Source: Gammaproteobacteria bacterium Gsub
GTDB lineage: Bacteria; Pseudomonadota; Gammaproteobacteria; PS1; Pseudothioglobaceae
Assembly (NCBI GenBank): GCA_002007405.1
Contig: JYIN01000010.1
Location: 79,781 to 143,780 of the forward strand
Direction of reading: 5' to 3'
DNA: 64,000 nt
Notes under the pieces: model-generated
Database searches by the model: none
What the model was told of the DNA's origin: nothing
The model's input: only the letters and a program-made list of their open reading frames with translations
Program-made: the position numbers and the translations under genes
Shown: piece by piece, positions 47,385 to 56,900 of the stretch
How positions within the stretch are numbered: position 1 is the first letter of the stretch
Layout: each line of letters opens with the position of its first letter

Positions 47385-48321
47385 TTGAAACTACATAATT
47401 GAATGCCATCTCAAAACTACCCAAACTGATATTACCCGTGGCTGATAAATTAAGTGCTGTGCCGTGGGCAACTGAGGCACGAATAAACGGTAAGCCTAAA
47501 GTAATATTAACCGCCTTTTTGAAGCCTAGGGCCTTTAGTGTTGGAAGCCCTTGGTCATGATACATGGCAAGCACGACATCTGTATTATGCAAAGCATCAG
47601 GGGTAAAAGCGGTGTCTGCAGGCACGCAACCTTTAATATGATAACCACTATTGTTGAGTTTTTTAATCAAGGGATTTATAATCTCAATCTCTTCACGCCC
47701 AAGATGCCCGCCTTCGCCAGCGTGAGGGTTAAGACCACACACGGTAATATTGGGTTGTTGGATACCCATAGATACCAGTGCCTGATGAATAATATCAATG
47801 GTTTTATTAAGTGTGTTTGTTTGTATATGACGCGGCACCTCGGACAAAGGTATATGGGTGGTGGCAAGAGCAACACGAAAGGTATTTGCGGCAAGCATCA
47901 TCACGGTTTTATCGGTATTGGTCAAAGTGGCTAAATACTCTGTATGACCCGTAAAAGAAAAACCTGCTTGGTTAATGACACCTTTGTTGACTGGACCTGT
48001 GAGTAGGGCGCTGCAAGTTTTATCTAAGCAACATTGGCTGGCGACCTTTAAAGTTTCTAATACAAAGGGCACATTATCAGGATTCAACACCCCAGGTTCA
48101 ATTTTGCTGTTGGCTTTAATTGGGAAAACACAGATTTCATTTTGTTTTGAGGGTTTTTTTTCGGTAATTTTGATGGGTAAATTGAGTTCCCTGCTGCGGG
48201 TTAATAATAAATCTGGGTCGCTAAAAACCAGCAAGTTTTGTAGTAGGTTTTTTTGTGCATAAAGAATGATTAAATCAGCACCAATTCCAGCAGGCTCTCC
48301 AAGTGTAAGGGCAATAGACAT
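47377..48321 (-). CDS. pdxA: 4-hydroxythreonine-4-phosphate dehydrogenase PdxA
   Basis: PdxA oxidises 4-phosphohydroxy-L-threonine in pyridoxal phosphate synthesis. The 314-residue protein has LTLGEPAGIGADLIIL at the N-terminus, LLTGPVNKGVINQAGFSFTGHTEYLA at about 106-131 with a metal-binding His, CGLNPHAGEGGHLGREEIE and VLAMYHDQGLPTLKALGF. Normal length. It overlaps rsmA by 8 bp. Confidence 0.97.
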   Translation of the reverse strand: MSIALTLGEPAGIGADLIILYAQKNLLQNLLVFSDPDLLLTRSRELNLPIKITEKKPSKQNEICVFPIKANSKIEPGVLNPDNVPFVLETLKVASQCCLDKTCSALLTGPVNKGVINQAGFSFTGHTEYLATLTNTDKTVMMLAANTFRVALATTHIPLSEVPRHIQTNTLNKTIDIIHQALVSMGIQQPNITVCGLNPHAGEGGHLGREEIEIINPLIKKLNNSGYHIKGCVPADTAFTPDALHNTDVVLAMYHDQGLPTLKALGFKKAVNITLGLPFIRASVAHGTALNLSATGNISLGSFEMAFNYVVSNV

Positions 48322-48409
48322 GGTTTTAAAAAATAAAAAAAATAAGTTTTACCTATTTTAATCCTATAAAATTTGTAACTAAAGTTATTTTTTTTGTTTG
48401 GAAGATATT

Positions 48410-48421
48410 TTTGGATCCAAA
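48410..48421. promoter_or_regulatory. 12-bp palindrome in the RND operon/pdxA divergent promoter region
   Basis: TTTGGATCCAAA is a perfect 12-bp palindrome 41 bp upstream of the RND adaptor start, in an otherwise A+T-rich 141-bp divergent gap. A TetR- or MarR-type operator would have this shape, but no regulator gene is adjacent. A chance occurrence cannot be excluded. Confidence 0.3.
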
Positions 48422-48462
48422 TTAACTTTTTTATTTTTTTAAAATGTATAAATTTTTAAATT

Positions 48463-49620
48463 ATGAACACACTAGTAATAACACTAATTAGCTTAATTTT
48501 ATTTGTATTTTCGTCCTTACCAGTAGCACAGACTTTTAGTCAAAATTCGCAAAATTTTAATAAGGCGTATAACACTCATATCGTTATTGGCAGGTCGCTT
48601 GATAAAAGGGCATTATTGGGGGGTGCGGTTGTTTCTTCAGCACAGGTGAGTTTGTCTGGGCAAATTTCTGGCGATATATTGAGTGTGAATGGTAAGGAAG
48701 GTGATATGTTCAAAAAAGGGGAAGTTTTGGTCACCCTTGAGCAAGAATCTATTGAGGCGGAAAAAAACTCTGCTCAGGCGGAAATTGCTTCTGCTGCTGA
48801 GGCGTTGAAAAATGCACGCGTGCAATATGAGCAATCCATCGTATCTCCTTATTCTGATAATATGTTTGGTGGCGCTTTTACAATGTTTACTGATCCGATG
48901 AACAGATTTACTGGCAGAGGCAATGCAGATTTTGATAAATATGCCAATAGAACTTCACATTACACTAATTTTCAACAGGCCAAAAACAAACTCAGGCAAG
49001 CACAGTTTGATCTTAAACAAATTGAAGAGCGTCTAGAAGATACTGCTATAGTGGCTCCTTTTGATGGGGTTATTGTGGTTAAAAATATTAACAAAGGTGA
49101 TGTGGTGCAGCCGGGACAAGTATTGGTTGAGTTTGCCAATATTAATAATCTTCAAGTGGAGGTAAATATCCCTTCTCGTCTGGTTTCCAGCCTTAAGTTA
49201 GATAAAAAATACCGCATTAAATTAGACATTGCCAATATTGTGGTGAGTGCCACTTTATCACAAATTTATCCAGTTGCCGATGACAATAAACACAGCGTTA
49301 AGGTTAAGTTTAACTTGCCTGCTAATGTGCCAGTGTTGGCGGGTGCGTATGCAGAAGTTGAAATTTTTGAAACCGACTCAGGCGTACTAACGCCCATTAT
49401 TCCAAAATCAGCGATTATATGGCGTTCATCACTGCCGAGCGTTTTTATTGTTAATCCTAGAACTAAACAAACAGAATTGCGCTTTGTGCGTCTAGGTGAG
49501 CGAGTTGGGAAAAACGAAAAAAGCGTTTTATCGGGGCTAAAAATTGGTGAGCAAATTGTCTCTAACCCAGATATTCTAATGACTTCAGGAATGGATATTT
49601 TACCAAATCATGGCAGATAA
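48463..49620 (+). CDS. RND efflux periplasmic adaptor (membrane fusion protein)
   Basis: A 385-residue membrane fusion protein linking an inner-membrane RND pump to an outer-membrane channel. It has a signal peptide (about 1-25), then a barrel-sandwich biotinyl-lipoyl-like part (VSLSGQISGDILSVNGKEGDMFKKGEVLVTL, about 62-92), a helical hairpin (about 93-175), the second half of the hybrid motif (ERLEDTAIVAPFDGVIVVKNINKGDVVQPGQVLVEF), and beta-barrel and membrane-proximal domains. It overlaps the pump gene by 11 bp. No TolC-type gene follows. Confidence 0.9.
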   Translation: MNTLVITLISLILFVFSSLPVAQTFSQNSQNFNKAYNTHIVIGRSLDKRALLGGAVVSSAQVSLSGQISGDILSVNGKEGDMFKKGEVLVTLEQESIEAEKNSAQAEIASAAEALKNARVQYEQSIVSPYSDNMFGGAFTMFTDPMNRFTGRGNADFDKYANRTSHYTNFQQAKNKLRQAQFDLKQIEERLEDTAIVAPFDGVIVVKNINKGDVVQPGQVLVEFANINNLQVEVNIPSRLVSSLKLDKKYRIKLDIANIVVSATLSQIYPVADDNKHSVKVKFNLPANVPVLAGAYAEVEIFETDSGVLTPIIPKSAIIWRSSLPSVFIVNPRTKQTELRFVRLGERVGKNEKSVLSGLKIGEQIVSNPDILMTSGMDILPNHGR

Positions 49621-52600
49621 TAAAGCAGCTGATTTGAATAAAATAGATGGGGCGAATTTGGGCGTAGCAGGGAAACTGACCAAAGCCTTTATCACTTCGC
49701 CACTGTCAATCATATTATTTTTTGCCATGCTGGGTGCGGGCATTATTGGCTTAATCTCAACCCCGAGGCAAGAAGACCCACAAATTTCAGTGCCATTGAT
49801 TGATTTATTTGTTGAATACCCAGGGGCATCTTCTGAAGAAGTCTCAAATATTGTAGTTAAGCCTTTAGAGCGTTTAATGTCGCATATTCTGGGAGTAAAA
49901 CATGTGTATTCGGTTAGTGATAAAGGGCAGGGGATTATCACGGTTGAGTTTGATGTAGGGCAGGAAATGAGCGAGTCGATTATCAAGGTTCGCGACAAAA
50001 TGCTGGCCAACCTTGATTTTATGCCGTCTGGGGTTAGAGCGCCACTAATCAAGCCGAAAGAAATTGATGATGTACCTATTATTAACTTAACACTTTGGTC
50101 AAAGTCCCTTGATGATGGGCAATTACGCTCATTAGGCTTAGAGTTATTGCAACAGTTAGAAAAAGTGAAAGACACTAATAATGGTTTTGTGGTTGGCGGA
50201 CGCAAGGAAGTTTTCCATATTGATATTTATCCAGGGCGTCTTGCGGGTTATGGAACCTCTATTCAGCAAATCGCTAGCACAGTAGTCTCATCAAACATTA
50301 GCGATCACACAGGCAATATTGAGCTTGATGGCTACAAACTGGAGGTCTATTCAGGTGAATTTTTTAAAAAAGTTGAAGACATTGAAAACTTAGTGGTGAG
50401 TGTTAATGAGGGCAAGCCTGTCTATATTCGTGATATAGCAGATGTGTATTACGCACCAGAAGAAGCCCATCATATGGTTAGTTATTACACTGGTAAGGCG
50501 AATAAAGCCACTCAGAAAGCCTCAGGAGAGCAGGCGGTTACTATTGCCATTGCTAAAAAATACGGCACCAATGGGGTTGAAGTCGCACAAAATATTTTGG
50601 ATAAAGTTGAGGCATTAAAAGGGCAACTTATCCCCGATAATGTTGAGGTTAGTGTGAGTAGAAACTATGGTAAATCTGCTAAAGATAAAGTGAATGCTTT
50701 GATTAAAAAATTATTTATTGCCACTGGTGCGGTTACTCTTTTAGTGTGGTTTGCACTCGGTGTTCGTCCTGCCATTGTGGTTACTTTAGTGATTCCAGTG
50801 GTGCTACTGATGACTATATTTTCTGCTTGGATATTGGGTATGACGATTGACAGAGTGAGTTTATTTGCCTTGATTTTTTCCATTGGAATTTTGGTTGATG
50901 ATGCAATTGTGGTTACCGAAAATATCTATCGGCGTTGGTTGATTGATAACAAGATTACCATTGCCACTGCCATTGATGCAGTGCGTGAGGTAGGCAACCC
51001 TACGATCTTAGCAACTTTTACTGTGGTTGCCGCTTTAGTGCCAATGGCAGCAGTTCGTGGGATGATGGGACCTTATATGGCGCCCATTCCCATTTTAGGT
51101 TCGGTAGCAATGATGTTTTCCTTGTTTGCTGCTTTTGTATTTACCCCCTACTTTATTATGAAACTTGTGCCGCCACTTAATATTTTGCACAAAATGCACG
51201 AAAAAGAAGAAAAAGAAGCGAAAAAAATGCACCAGTTTTTTAATGTTATTATTCTCAAATTAGTGAATAAAAAAGCTTTGGGTTGGGGCTTTTTAATTGG
51301 ATTATTCGTTACTTTTTTTATATCTTTGTCAATGTTCTACACCACTGCAGTTCCAGTCAAAATGTTACCACTTGATAATAAATCAGAATTTAGTGTGGTT
51401 TTGAATATGGCTGATGGCACTGCACTGACAGATACTGCCTCAACCTTACATAGAATGGCACAAGTATTGCGCAACATACCAGAAGTTGTTGCGGTTCAAT
51501 CATATGCAGGAACCGCAAAACCTTTTGATTTCAATGGTTTAGTGCGACATTATTATTTGCGTCAGGCGTCTTCTGAGGGTGAGTTGCAAATTCAATTGGC
51601 TGAAAAATCCGAACGCTCTCGATCCAGTCACGAAATTGCACTTGAAGCGAGAAAGCTGATTAAAGAAATTGCCCTTGATGCTGGGGCCAATTATGTTGTG
51701 GTTGAAATGCCGCCAGGTCCGCCAGTATTAAGCCCTGTGGTTGCAGAAGTGTATGGACCTGACAAACAAACACGGCGTAGATTGGCAAATGATTTAACCG
51801 AATTGTTTGCAAAATCCAACACCATGACCGATATTGATAACTTGATGCGTGATGAATATCCGGTAATTAATTTTGAGGTTAATACCATCAAAGCTTCGCG
51901 GTTTGGAGTAAGCACAAAGGCCATTAAAGAAACATTAGCAATGGCAATGAGCGGTTTTAATGTGGGCACAATTCGTTTGAAAAACGCTTTAGAGCCTTCA
52001 AATATTCGCTTGCAAGTGCCGTTGTCTAAGCGCTCGCAACTCTCTTACCTAACCCAACTGCCCGTGCCTTCACAACATGGGGGCATGATTCCAATCTCAG
52101 AATTAGGCTCGTTTGTGTATAAAAAGCAAGATGATCTGATTTTTCACAAAGATTTAGCTGATGTGGAATATGTTTTGGGTGAGCCGATTGGGCGTTTGAG
52201 CGCACCGATTTATGCCATGTTTGGGGTGGATGATTTGTTACTTAACTATCAAACCATTGACGGCAAACAATTACAGGGTGAATACCTAGGTCCGCCAGAA
52301 AATCAAAATATACCGGGCTTTGAATGGGGTGGTGAATGGACTATAACTTATGAAACTTTCCGCGATATGGGTGCGGCTTTTGCGGTTGCATTGGTGGTGA
52401 TTTATATGTTGGTTGTTTGGCAATTCGGCAATTTTATTGTGCCTGCAGTGATTATGGCACCCATTCCATTGACATTACTAGGCATTGTGCCCGGTCATTG
52501 GTTATTAAATGCTGAATTTACTGCCACTTCCATGATTGGCTGGATTGCCTTGGCAGGTATTATCGTGCGTAATTCTATTCTTTTGGTGGATTTTACGGTG

Positions 52601-53068
52601 CAAGAATATGCCAAAGGGGTAGCATTTTTTGATGCTGTGGTTAATTCTTGTAGTGCTAGAACGCGCCCGATTTTGATTACTGCTTTTGCTTTGGTTGGCG
52701 GTTCAAGCGTCATTTTAACTGACCCCATCTTTCAAGGTATGGCGATTTCACTGTTGTTTGGGGTATTGATTTCTACTGTCCTGACTTTGGTGGTTATTCC
52801 GCTGGGTATGCTTTCAGTAGGGGAGGGGGCTTGTCGCGATATTGCGGTTAATATGGGTTTATTATCCAGTAATATAGATACAGATTCCAAATACAATATT
52901 AAAAAAACCAAAAAAACCAAACCCAAAGAAACTTATATAGACCCTAAAAAATGGATTCAGGCGATGGTTGATAAAAGTGGGCAAATACAAGCTGAGAGAA
53001 AAAAAGCAATAAAAGACAAAATAGACACCAATCATCTGTTAAAAAAAGAAGATAAAAGCGATTTATAG
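49610..53068 (+). CDS. RND-family efflux transporter permease
   Basis: A 1152-residue RND proton antiporter. There are 12 expected membrane spans: one N-terminal helix (about 27-46), then a large periplasmic loop, helices with LFALIFSIGILVDDAIVVTENIYRRW (the conserved Asp pair of TM4 at about 429-430), a second loop, and a C-terminal set with WIALAGIIVRNSILLVDFTV. It belongs to the AcrB/MexB-like broad family, but the exact substrate class is unclear. A charged C-terminal tail of about 60 residues (KKTKKTKPKETY ... KKEDKSDL) is longer than in classical pumps. It overlaps its adaptor by 11 bp. Confidence 0.92.
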   Translation: MADNKAADLNKIDGANLGVAGKLTKAFITSPLSIILFFAMLGAGIIGLISTPRQEDPQISVPLIDLFVEYPGASSEEVSNIVVKPLERLMSHILGVKHVYSVSDKGQGIITVEFDVGQEMSESIIKVRDKMLANLDFMPSGVRAPLIKPKEIDDVPIINLTLWSKSLDDGQLRSLGLELLQQLEKVKDTNNGFVVGGRKEVFHIDIYPGRLAGYGTSIQQIASTVVSSNISDHTGNIELDGYKLEVYSGEFFKKVEDIENLVVSVNEGKPVYIRDIADVYYAPEEAHHMVSYYTGKANKATQKASGEQAVTIAIAKKYGTNGVEVAQNILDKVEALKGQLIPDNVEVSVSRNYGKSAKDKVNALIKKLFIATGAVTLLVWFALGVRPAIVVTLVIPVVLLMTIFSAWILGMTIDRVSLFALIFSIGILVDDAIVVTENIYRRWLIDNKITIATAIDAVREVGNPTILATFTVVAALVPMAAVRGMMGPYMAPIPILGSVAMMFSLFAAFVFTPYFIMKLVPPLNILHKMHEKEEKEAKKMHQFFNVIILKLVNKKALGWGFLIGLFVTFFISLSMFYTTAVPVKMLPLDNKSEFSVVLNMADGTALTDTASTLHRMAQVLRNIPEVVAVQSYAGTAKPFDFNGLVRHYYLRQASSEGELQIQLAEKSERSRSSHEIALEARKLIKEIALDAGANYVVVEMPPGPPVLSPVVAEVYGPDKQTRRRLANDLTELFAKSNTMTDIDNLMRDEYPVINFEVNTIKASRFGVSTKAIKETLAMAMSGFNVGTIRLKNALEPSNIRLQVPLSKRSQLSYLTQLPVPSQHGGMIPISELGSFVYKKQDDLIFHKDLADVEYVLGEPIGRLSAPIYAMFGVDDLLLNYQTIDGKQLQGEYLGPPENQNIPGFEWGGEWTITYETFRDMGAAFAVALVVIYMLVVWQFGNFIVPAVIMAPIPLTLLGIVPGHWLLNAEFTATSMIGWIALAGIIVRNSILLVDFTVQEYAKGVAFFDAVVNSCSARTRPILITAFALVGGSSVILTDPIFQGMAISLLFGVLISTVLTLVVIPLGMLSVGEGACRDIAVNMGLLSSNIDTDSKYNIKKTKKTKPKETYIDPKKWIQAMVDKSGQIQAERKKAIKDKIDTNHLLKKEDKSDL

Positions 53069-53388
53069 AATAGATACCTTTTGTGGGGACAGTGCTTTAC
53101 AACAAACGATGCCCGTTCAATTAGAAACAAGCAAAACTCATTACCAGACCCCAAAAAATCTTATTTTACTGCACGGAAAATGCCGTTTAGGCGAGGTGCA
53201 GCGGTGAAATAAAGCCATTTTGTTGCCTAACTTGATTTGGGGAATTGGAAAAATGCTAGGGGGCAAGATGTTTTGCCCCATACGATAAGCGTAATAAACC
53301 CATAACAAAGGGGCACTAAAGGTAAAAAGCACCCAACAATTCCGAAGCCTCAGCCGTAAAAAAGACTTGCCTTATCTTATTTTTAGGG
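53069..53388. other. Structured intergenic region (hairpins) after the DUF1566 gene
   Basis: 320 bp between convergent genes. It has inverted repeats: GGGGCAA/TTGCCCC (53260-53266, 53273-53279, loop GATGTT) and CTGCAC/GTGCAG (53169-53174, 53196-53201). A minus-strand frame of 63 codons (53141-53332) runs through it but has no Shine-Dalgarno sequence and an unusual composition; I do not trust it as a gene. The region may be a repeat element or structured RNA. Confidence 0.45.
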
Positions 53389-53916
53389 CTATCTTTGAGT
53401 GTTACGGACTAATCTAGAAAGAGCAACACCAGCGCGATCTATCTCCCCTCTATTGCCATTGCTAAAGTTTATAGTCCATGCTAAATCTTCGCCTTTAGGT
53501 GAAGATGACCAATAGTTTGATTGTGTTTCAAGAAAAATATCATCGTTAATACTGGGATTTATGCAATTATAAGCAACGATGGTTATCAACTCTTTAACAT
53601 TAGGCAGATACCAATCGTCATAGCCTGCATAGTTCTCATCCCTAGCTGCTTCTAATGCCTTTGCCCAAGTGCTGGAGGATAAATCATCAAGGCAAACGCC
53701 GCCATTTCTACTGTCCCAGGTTTGCCCTTGAGAGCACACTTTCCACATTAGTCTGGTTTCATTGTCAGTAACAGTACCGTCATTATGAACGGTGTATCGT
53801 GTGTTAGGGGTTAAGTTTGGTATATCATCATTACAAGTAGCAGCAAACACTTGTTGTAGGGTTAATATTGACGATAAGGCTAAGATTTTTAGGGTTTTTG
53901 TAAGCATAATATTCAT
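53389..53916 (-). CDS. Secreted DUF1566 (Lcl_C-like) domain protein
   Basis: A 175-residue protein with a signal peptide (MNIMLTKTLKILALSSILTL, cleavage likely after VFA) followed by a single DUF1566/Lcl_C-type domain. Motifs: TVTDNETRLMWKVCSQG, NYAGYDDWYLPNVKELITI and SNYWSSSPKGEDLAWTINFSNG, ending SRLVRNTQR. The frame is open from 53952; the ATG at 53916 leaves a clean signal peptide and a position just after the stop of the giant gene (25 bp); 53907 is also possible. The domain matches the C-terminus of the giant gene upstream, so this looks like a stand-alone copy of it. DUF1566 folds are C-type-lectin-like in related proteins; ligand binding is inferred. Confidence 0.8.
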   Translation of the reverse strand: MNIMLTKTLKILALSSILTLQQVFAATCNDDIPNLTPNTRYTVHNDGTVTDNETRLMWKVCSQGQTWDSRNGGVCLDDLSSSTWAKALEAARDENYAGYDDWYLPNVKELITIVAYNCINPSINDDIFLETQSNYWSSSPKGEDLAWTINFSNGNRGEIDRAGVALSRLVRNTQR

Positions 53917-53938
53917 AATTTTATAGTTGTAAAAAATA

Positions 53939-56900
53939 TCATTGTTGGTCATTGACTAGGCGCACCGCATGGCATGATCTCGCAAAGCCCACAGGGTCTG
54001 AGTTTGTGTTTCTGAGTACAGCACACAGCTGCCCTATTTCTCTTTGCCTTTGTCGGAATGTATTGGTTGCAAAATCTATTGATCTAGCAGATTCTGCATC
54101 TGAGTTATAAAGGGTGCTACTCCAGTATTCACTACCCTCACCCTCATTTCCACTCTTTGTATTCGGGAAATATCTATTATCAACACTAACAACATCAGCA
54201 TTACTCTTATCAGTCACATTATTAAAGCCCAAATAAGTAATTGATTGTAATTCTTTAATGTTTGGCACTCTCCAACCATCTAAGCCACATAGTCTATTAA
54301 TATTAGCAGTCTCAACCAAAACATTCCAATCATCATAATAGGCATCATTATCTGGAGTTCGTCCATCTGCTGTTAGCCCACCCCATCTATATCTATGGTC
54401 TGCACCGTGTTCATCGAATGAACCAGGGGTTTTAACTTCCCAAATCAAGCCAGTTACATTATCACGAACGCATGACCATTTTGTACCTTCATCAGCACTG
54501 CCCCCTCGATCATCTCTATATGGAGCATGTTGAATACCAAGTGGCGCACCATTGCTATCTAATTTAGTGAAATCAAAGGTTGGAATCGGGGTGATTCTTC
54601 TTCCATCGGCAATTCTTGATAATTGTCCTGCTCTTGCAAGGGCATCTCTGCCATAAAAACAATCTTGTTCTGAGTTATCACAAGTATTATTACCAGATAG
54701 TGCGTCTCCAGCAAGGTTAATGCCAGTGTCATTAATTGCTCTTGTGAATGTAAGACCTGCTGTGGATACTATTTCAGAGAAAACAGAGCAACCATAAAAG
54801 TTACAAGCCCTCATTAAATAATTATAAGTTGTGTTTGCCTCGGTATTAAAATCAGTATAGTTAAGAAACGGTGGGTTTAACTGAGTTACAAAAATTTTAG
54901 CAAGATCAGAGATATCGGTTTTAGAATAGCGATATATTTCATAATAGTCCGCGCCACCCTCTGGTGCAGCCCACTCAATTCTATCTACTACAGCAGTAAT
55001 TACTGGGGGGTTAGGGTTGGTTTGGGTATAAATAAAATCAGAAAAACTTGAACAACTGCTACTTTCGCTACTTCCGTTACAGATTTGATATGCGTATCCA
55101 TAGCGTGTATTTGCTGACAACCCATTATCTGCATAATAACGCTCATTTTGTCCAGCAAAAATAGCTGCAATACTACCATTTATATCACGGGCATATCTAT
55201 GATAAAGATTCAAATCAGATATTGTTTCTATAGGGAATATCTCAATTCGGGTAGTGCTCAATGGAATTGCCCCTAAATTTGGTGGCTTACCGGTTATCGT
55301 TTCTTGGACGGTAGGGGGAGATGACAACACACGGGTGTTTGTTTGTGCCTGCGGTGTTTTTGCATAGACAGTTAAAGAGGGAAGAGAGCAAATGTTATTT
55401 GCATCGCAAGCCCTAACCCGATAAGAATATTGTGTGTCTGGGTTAAGTCCAGTATGTGCACGGGCAAAACCGAAACCGTTACCAATCCTTATGCCATTAA
55501 TATACAATTCGTAACGAGTTACTGCCCCAGGGGCATTGTCTGTATCTTCCCACGATAGGTCAATTCGAGTAGGGCTTGTTGTCGTAGCCACCAGATTGAC
55601 TGGTGGGGCCAATCTATTATTGTTATTAGCTGAGGATTCAGTTGTGCGAATAAATCTAATTTGAGAGCGAACACTACAATTATAAGGGTCAAGATTGTTT
55701 CCTAAAAATCCATAGTTACCTTGATTACAGCCTTCAAGATAATAATTGTAATAAGTATTGGGTTCTAATTCAGTGTCTATAAAATCAAAATTGGTAGTGG
55801 TAGATAACCCAGAAGTATAGACCAATTCACTTGTAGCTATACCTTCGGTGCCTAAAAAACGATACGCTCGATAATAGCTTGCCCCACTTCCTGAGGGTGA
55901 AAATGTAATTCTGGCACCGTTAGGAAGAATAAATCCATTACCAGGGGGTGGGGGAGGCGAGGGTTTGGTTATTACAAAACGCGAGTTAGAAAGCGGAGAA
56001 CAGCTTACATCTTGTTGACAAGTTACATGCGCATATTCATATATTGTATTTGGTTCAAGCCCACCATCCTGAAGATTGATAATATTCCTTCCATCAGTAG
56101 TATATCTGATGTCATCAAATGTCTGACCATGGCTAAGAGAAAAGAATCTACCCACAATTCCTCCATCAAACTCAGCCAAGTTAATCCCCTCAGAAGATAC
56201 TAAGCCAATGCTACTACTAGTAATGGCATCAGGATCCAGTGCTCTTGGTGTACCGCTGAGCAACTCGGGATAATTTCTTGGTGTTTGACGGTGGCGCAAA
56301 TAATGTTCTGATCTGTCTGTTCTTATATGTAGCACAGGTGCAAACGCAGAGCAAACATTATTGCTATCACAGGCCCTGATTAGAAAGCTGTAATAAGTAT
56401 TTGGTTGAATTCCTCCAGGAGTGGTTACAAAGTTAAACCTAAGATTGCCACTATTATGAAGAAGCGAGCCATTGTGATATACCCTGTAAGTACTGGCACC
56501 CGGCACTGCTGGCCAATCAAAAGTCGCGGAAAGATTAGTTACTGAAACCAAGTTAGGCTTAGGCGCTACTAATGTATTTTCGCTACTAACAGTATCGGGG
56601 TAGAAAGCCCTACGCACAGATGTGCTACAACTGTCTTCATTACAAGCTAAAACAGTATATCTGTATACGGTATGTTCATCAAAATTATTATCCACACAAG
56701 AAAGATTTGTGGAGTTTAATCTGGTAACACAAACTTTATGTCTAAAGGGAGTATCAACATTTTCCCGAATCACTTGATAATAAAGGGCACCTCTATCGGG
56801 GGCATTCCAAGTAATCCTTAGTTGATTTGTCTGATTTTCAATCCGAGCAACAGTAGGCTGACTCGCAGGATTGGGCGTGGTTTTTACATAAGCAGGGTGA

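Noticed and set aside
49600..50205. Minus-strand frame over the start of the RND pump
   Set aside because: No homology by eye, and it lies inside a well-supported gene.
53185..53230. attC-like inverted core (GTTTAGGC ... GCCTAAC)
   Set aside because: The two cores are in the wrong order for an integron attC site, and no cassette or integrase is nearby.
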